34,909 bases of DNA from Crocinitomicaceae bacterium (GTDB lineage Bacteria > Bacteroidota > Bacteroidia > Flavobacteriales_D > Crocinitomicaceae): assembly GCA_025210175.1 (NCBI GenBank), contig JAOASF010000103.1, positions 1 through 34,909 of the forward strand, in the 5' to 3' direction. This document shows positions 30,518 through 34,909 of the stretch, piece after piece; within the stretch, counting starts at the first letter, position 1; the number at the start of each line of letters is the position of its first letter. The notes under the pieces are model-generated. The model had not been told where the DNA came from, did no database searches, and saw nothing but the letters and a program-made list of their open reading frames with translations. Both the position numbers and the translations under genes were made by a program.

Positions 30518-33500
30518 TTATTTTAAGATGACTAATTTTTCCATTTTCTCGGCCATATCTCCTTCGTCTGTGCGAATTGAAAGACGATAAACATAGACTC
30601 CTTTGGCCAATTGATCACCAAAATCATCCTTTCCATCCCAAGGAATTCCATTGGATCTGAACCCAGATGTATTCACAGTTTCGTTGATTGTTTTTACCAA
30701 TTTTCCCGACACTGTGAAAATCTGTATTTGCGTTTCGAGTACAGTGTTTACCTGATTGTGCTCGAAGAAAAAGTCCGTTTTAGTCGTAAAGGGGTTAGGG
30801 TAGTTCAAAACATGATCCAATTCTGGTTTTTCCTTGGCCTTCACTACAAACTTCAATGAAGCCTCCGATGAATTGTTGTTCACATCCCAAATCTTGAAGG
30901 TTAGCGTATGCTCGCCTGGTTCAATTGTGGGCATAGAAAATTGAATACTTCCTCTCTGATAGTTATCGAGTCCAGCGACATAATAATCGTTTAGCACATA
31001 TGGCTCGTCAGTCTTTCCATCTATAATTAAGGTAATGTCATGACCAATACCATTTCCAACCGCATTGATACCGTTATCGTCGAAAACATCTGCCAAAAAT
31101 ATGGGTGTTTCATTGGTAATACCACCGTCCACAAAGTTCTTGTCGTTCAGGTATAAATCGATTTGTGGCCCAACGTTATCCGCTATTCCATTCGGGTTAG
31201 ATCCACCAATCACCACCTCCTCGTTTACTCCCATGGCATCACTGGTCGAATTGTTTCCATAAAGACTAATCTTTCCCTTACCAAAACTATAGTCAATATC
31301 CTTGGGCACAATAAAGGTCATGCTGAAAGTACCGTTTACGATACTCGCCTTGCCTTTGTACAAGGCATTTTTCTGCAATTCAAAGGGAATAACGGGCGAT
31401 TGAGCATCCTGACCAAGTGTATTGAATGTTTTTGGTTTATCATAAACAGTCGGACTTGCCACACCATTGAAATCATTCAACAAATTTCCAAATTGATCTT
31501 CCATATGCCCCACAATGGTGATCTTATCGAGGGCACGAATGGTATCCATTTGAGCCGAACTTCCGTCTCTGTAAACGCTGTCTAGTACCATTTTCAAGCG
31601 TGGCATTGCAATGCGCAAGGCAGGGTCGCCAATTAAGGTAAAGCTGCGTTTGTTGTCTTGCACAGACCCTAACCCATTCTTGGTTCTCTGAATGATTTCG
31701 CCAAAGGTCAATGGTAAGGAATCATTGTCACGTTCAAAAACGTGTTGAAAGAAGCTTTTTCCCGTTTGGGTGTTGACCGAGAAATAAACCGAACGCGTTG
31801 TTGTCATCAAGGCGATGGAACCCCCTTCTGGATTGAGCGACACCCATTCTCCGGCAGATATGCGGCTTGGGTCATCAAATTTGGTAAACTCACAAGTTGC
31901 CGATACCATTAAGTTGAGAGCATTGCTATTTTTCCAGGCTTGAATTTGAGGTACAGTTATTACTCGTTCCTCAGCCACACCTACTTCTCCACCATGACCG
32001 ACATAGTTCACCACCAAGGCACCACGTCTGATTCGATCATTGATAGCATCTACCACATCTGGGTAACGCTGACCTCCAGCATTGGAGATTTGCTTATACG
32101 CATCGAGGTAAATTTTGTCCACATTCATTTCCTTTCGCTTCGCCTTGGCTATTGCATCTTGAGGTTCGGTATCTTGTAAGATAAAGTAACCGCTCTCCTC
32201 ATCATCAGCAATCTGAACGTACTTTGTACGCCAATCTCCGTAGGTAGAACGCGTATTGGCAACCGGACAGTCACATACACCTGGATCGGTGTAAAAAGAA
32301 GATCCATTTTTGATGTAGTGTTCAATTTTGTCGACTTGCTGCTTAGCAATTGTATTATCGGAAATCAATAGACGTCCAACACCAATATCCAATAAATCCG
32401 AATCATTGAATCCTTCATTGTCGTCTAAAAACCCGAAGAAATCATCCGAAACAAGAGCTCGTATATGGTCTTCAGAATTCAAAACTTGATAGGTCATGAC
32501 ATAATTGGACGCACTCACCCTTTGTTTGGGGTCATAAATTCCATCACCAAAAAGCAAAAGGTGCTTCGGTAGCTTTGTACCATTCGCAAGACCTCTCTGG
32601 TAAAACATGCGCATGAATTGTCGAATTGCTACAGGGTCTTGCATGCCCGATGAAAACTCATTAAAAATTTGCTCGGGTGTTACCACATGAACGGTCAAAC
32701 CTTCTGATCGATGTAAACCAGCTAGGCGAGTCGCTTGACTTAAAAATGCAGCCGGCGATACAATGACCAAGTCAACTTGTTCCAGTGCATGCAAGTTCTG
32801 GATTTGGATAAATCCTTTTTTCACTGGAGCTGAAAAAGAGCTTCCTTTAAAAGCAATAAACTCTCTCAAATTATCGGTTTCCAAAATGAACTCGTGCTGT
32901 CCGTTGGAATAGGTTGCGTCAATTTTTATCGGATTTTGTTTATCCGTAACATCCCAAATTTGGACAGAGGCATCTGTATTTTGCAAAACAAAACGCGACA
33001 CTTTTCCTGCCCCAACACTTTTGAGCGAACGAAAGGCATACTCGTTTCCGATCATTTTTAATTGCTGTTCAGCATTAATGGTTAGGAAATCCAAAAAAGT
33101 AACTATAGCCGGGTTGGAGCGCTGAATCGTGACGTTAATGTTGAAGTTTCCGCTATTCACTGTTTGATTTACCAAACTCTCCATACGAGTGTAATCACTT
33201 CCAGAAAAATAGAGGTTGTCGTTGTACAACACCGTTGAGCCATTTGAAATTTTAATGTTATTGCTCGCGTTGGTAGAATTGGATGCCACGGCAAAACGAA
33301 TGGAGGCCTGTGAATTGGGTTGGATATTGGAAACCGTAAAGCCAAAATTCTGACTAAGTTCCGTGTCAAAAATCTCACCATACCAGCGCTGACCACCTGA
33401 AACCAAGTTTCGTTGATCCTTTTCATAATGCAACCTTTCGCTCGAGGTTGTAACCAAACTATTTACAGCCAAAGAACTTTGTCCCTGCAACTGTACAGTA

Positions 33501-34378
33501 TTGCTCGGAATTTGGGATGAAATGTGAATGAAGTAATAAGAATAATCGCTGTATACGTTTGTCTTTCTCACAAAATTAGCCGTGCCATTGGCCACCCATC
33601 GGTGCGGACCTTTCCCGTAGAAAAGTAAATAATCACCCTCATCGAAGGTTCCATCTCCCCCATCTACCATATATAAAGCGTTACTCGCCAAATCGTCTGT
33701 ACGTGGAGTTGCATTGTTCTCGTCCATCATACCTTCTCCATTACCAAAAATGTGGATGGTAGAGGATGCCAAGTTGGTTGTATTGAAGCCGCAAGCATCC
33801 AAGAATGCCTTGTCTATTTTATAAAGTCCATCCTTGGTGATTTCAAGTTTGTAGAAGGATCCTGATTTAAGAACTGAATTGGCGGCAAAATTTTTAGCAG
33901 GAATGTTTACTTGCTTTTTCAACTCCTTTACCTCAACCTCCAGATCAACGATTCGGTAAACCGAACCATTTTCGCGAACAAAAGGAAACAGTATTAGTAC
34001 TCCAAAACGCTGTTTTCCTTGATTCTTCACATCCAAAACAAGGTCTAGTTGGGTTGGCACCTCGATTCCTTCTCTCGTTAAATATGCCAAGTCTTGACTC
34101 GTTGCTCCTTCCTTGGCGTATCGCTTCAGGGATAGTTGATAGTCGAAACCGGCTTTCAATTCCTTCATCGCTTCAAATTGAATTCGATTGAACTGATAGC
34201 CCTGGCCTTCAATCTGAGGTATCATTCCCAGACCATTCTGTCCTTTAGCCTCAATCGACTTACCCCAAACTATTTGTTCCTTCCATATTTCTTGAGCACC
34301 GATATATCCGGCAAAGAAGAAGGACATTATAATAAGTACATATTTAATCTCTCGAATCGTCAACATAATCTTTATCAT
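30518..34378 (-). CDS. porU: Type IX secretion system sortase PorU
   Basis: A 1286-aa gingipain-like cysteine peptidase that cleaves the C-terminal signal of type IX cargo and attaches the product to A-LPS at the cell surface. Signal peptide IKYVLIIMSFFFAGYIGA, a long beta-rich N-terminal region, then a C25 peptidase domain with catalytic His795 (NYVGHGGEVG) and Cys829 (SATCEFTKFD). C-terminal Ig-like parts follow, and finally a type A CTD-like domain (NYPNPFTTKTDF to GVYVYRLSIRT). The frame extends to a TTG at 34417; ATG at 34378 or 34366 both fit the signal peptide. A near-consensus CACCTTTG (34428-34435) could be its promoter. The order porV-porU with gldJ divergent is the arrangement known from flavobacteria. 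Confidence 0.95.
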   Translation of the reverse strand: MIKIMLTIREIKYVLIIMSFFFAGYIGAQEIWKEQIVWGKSIEAKGQNGLGMIPQIEGQGYQFNRIQFEAMKELKAGFDYQLSLKRYAKEGATSQDLAYLTREGIEVPTQLDLVLDVKNQGKQRFGVLILFPFVRENGSVYRIVDLEVEVKELKKQVNIPAKNFAANSVLKSGSFYKLEITKDGLYKIDKAFLDACGFNTTNLASSTIHIFGNGEGMMDENNATPRTDDLASNALYMVDGGDGTFDEGDYLLFYGKGPHRWVANGTANFVRKTNVYSDYSYYFIHISSQIPSNTVQLQGQSSLAVNSLVTTSSERLHYEKDQRNLVSGGQRWYGEIFDTELSQNFGFTVSNIQPNSQASIRFAVASNSTNASNNIKISNGSTVLYNDNLYFSGSDYTRMESLVNQTVNSGNFNINVTIQRSNPAIVTFLDFLTINAEQQLKMIGNEYAFRSLKSVGAGKVSRFVLQNTDASVQIWDVTDKQNPIKIDATYSNGQHEFILETDNLREFIAFKGSSFSAPVKKGFIQIQNLHALEQVDLVIVSPAAFLSQATRLAGLHRSEGLTVHVVTPEQIFNEFSSGMQDPVAIRQFMRMFYQRGLANGTKLPKHLLLFGDGIYDPKQRVSASNYVMTYQVLNSEDHIRALVSDDFFGFLDDNEGFNDSDLLDIGVGRLLISDNTIAKQQVDKIEHYIKNGSSFYTDPGVCDCPVANTRSTYGDWRTKYVQIADDEESGYFILQDTEPQDAIAKAKRKEMNVDKIYLDAYKQISNAGGQRYPDVVDAINDRIRRGALVVNYVGHGGEVGVAEERVITVPQIQAWKNSNALNLMVSATCEFTKFDDPSRISAGEWVSLNPEGGSIALMTTTRSVYFSVNTQTGKSFFQHVFERDNDSLPLTFGEIIQRTKNGLGSVQDNKRSFTLIGDPALRIAMPRLKMVLDSVYRDGSSAQMDTIRALDKITIVGHMEDQFGNLLNDFNGVASPTVYDKPKTFNTLGQDAQSPVIPFELQKNALYKGKASIVNGTFSMTFIVPKDIDYSFGKGKISLYGNNSTSDAMGVNEEVVIGGSNPNGIADNVGPQIDLYLNDKNFVDGGITNETPIFLADVFDDNGINAVGNGIGHDITLIIDGKTDEPYVLNDYYVAGLDNYQRGSIQFSMPTIEPGEHTLTFKIWDVNNNSSEASLKFVVKAKEKPELDHVLNYPNPFTTKTDFFFEHNQVNTVLETQIQIFTVSGKLVKTINETVNTSGFRSNGIPWDGKDDFGDQLAKGVYVYRLSIRTDEGDMAEKMEKLVILK

Positions 34379-34581
34379 AGGATGGAGTTCGTAGCCTTTA
34401 ACGGTCGCATCAGACAATTATTTTTTACAAAGGTGTAACTTTTTGTAACGAATATGATTATACCTACGTATGTAATGAATTGAAGAAGTATAGCTTATCA
34501 GGGATTTGCTGCGTTTTAACATGACAATTCAACCGATGGTGAAAAAAAGTCGTGTACGCGCAGCTAGTATTCTGAAAAGAT

Positions 34582-34589
34582 TAAATTTG
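34582..34589 (+). promoter_or_regulatory. -7 promoter element of gldJ (TAAATTTG)
   Basis: Exact TAnnTTTG, 24 bases before the first ATG at 34614. In the ~235-bp gap between the porU and gldJ starts nothing else was seen beyond this and the near-consensus porU element. Confidence 0.5.
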
Positions 34590-34613
34590 TAGGTTCGAAA
34601 GTTTCTAAACATC

Positions 34614-34909
34614 ATGAATAAAACGAAGCAACGCATGAAATTCTCTAAGTTTTTATTCGCCGCTGTAATGGGGGTTGCCCTTATTTCCTCGTGTGCGAGA
34701 GAACGTTCTTCTAATACGGGTTGGGAATACAACAATCCGAATAATGGAGGTTTCCAAAAAGTCCCTTTTGTGGATCAAGAAACTGGACCTGGTCTAGTAT
34801 TGGTTGAAGGAGGTACCTTTACTATGGGACAATCCGAAAACGACGTAATGTTTGACTGGAACAACCGTCCAGCACGCGTTACCGTTTCCTCTTTTTACAT
34901 GGATCAAAC
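34614..34909 (+). CDS. gldJ: Gliding-motility/T9SS lipoprotein GldJ, N-terminal part
   Basis: The first ~98 residues of a lipoprotein; the rest lies beyond the window. Two in-frame ATGs (34614 and 34635) are possible. The second gives MKFSKFLFAAVMGVALISSC, with Cys20 as the lipidation site. The mature start NTGWEYNNPNNGGFQ, then GPGLVLVEGGTFTMG and RVTVSSFYMD, match the GldJ/GldK group, which has a formylglycine-generating-enzyme-like fold without known enzyme activity; the GWxYNxPxNGGF segment favours GldJ over GldK. GldJ is needed for gliding and for stability of the GldK ring. It is next to and divergent from porU, as expected for GldJ. Confidence 0.88.
   Translation, partial: MNKTKQRMKFSKFLFAAVMGVALISSCARERSSNTGWEYNNPNNGGFQKVPFVDQETGPGLVLVEGGTFTMGQSENDVMFDWNNRPARVTVSSFYMDQ

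Noticed and set aside
1..34909. CRISPR array, tRNA, rRNA, insertion sequence, prophage or defence island
   Set aside because: No regularly spaced repeats, tRNA-like cloverleaf, transposase, integrase or defence gene other than the Fic protein was seen on either strand.

Overview
The window looks like a stretch of core chromosome from a Bacteroidota bacterium, most likely order Flavobacteriales. The evidence is a type IX secretion cluster (porU, porV, with gldJ starting at the right edge), repeated use of the Bacteroidota -7 promoter element TAnnTTTG instead of a sigma70 -10 box, few Shine-Dalgarno sites, and many lipoproteins and outer-membrane barrels of Bacteroidota type. No rRNA, tRNA, CRISPR array, insertion sequence or phage gene was seen. 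Both ends cut genes: the elongation factor P tail on the left, and gldJ on the right. No gene-free stretch exceeds about 240 bases.

Left part (1-5.2 kb): the end of efp, then on the minus strand rimO (ribosomal S12 methylthiotransferase), a long RelA/SpoT homologue and fumarylacetoacetase. The last two are 5 bp apart, so tyrosine breakdown and (p)ppGpp control appear to share a transcript. From 5.3 to 10.1 kb come a lipoprotein, a small membrane protein, and a pirin / YceI / exported pirin / AraC-regulator group that looks like a stress or redox module.

The 10.1-12.7 kb part is the most accessory-looking: a small acidic protein, a Fic-domain AMP-transferase whose promoter carries two tandem 11-bp palindromes, and two small membrane proteins of unknown role. 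The 12.7-19.1 kb part returns to housekeeping: ychF, a carboxypeptidase Q-like M28 peptidase interrupted by one in-frame TAA, a DinB-fold protein, a serine palmitoyltransferase-like enzyme (sphingolipid or sulfonolipid head-group step) and an SF1 helicase.

From 19.1 to 23.0 kb lie two tandem paralogues of a large secreted protein I do not recognise, each with its own terminator. Next, a TonB-receptor-like outer-membrane protein diverges from a MarR regulator; between them is an 18-bp perfect palindrome that is a good operator candidate. The right part (26-34.9 kb) holds a small lipoprotein, bioB-bioF (biotin), porV-ispF in one apparent operon, porU, and divergently the start of gldJ.

I found no clearly new multi-gene system. 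The best leads are the Fic operator/promoter arrangement, the MarR-linked palindrome, the tandem unknown secreted paralogues and the nonsense codon in the peptidase. The first 19 bases resemble a Tn5 (Nextera) mosaic end and should be treated as likely library adapter.
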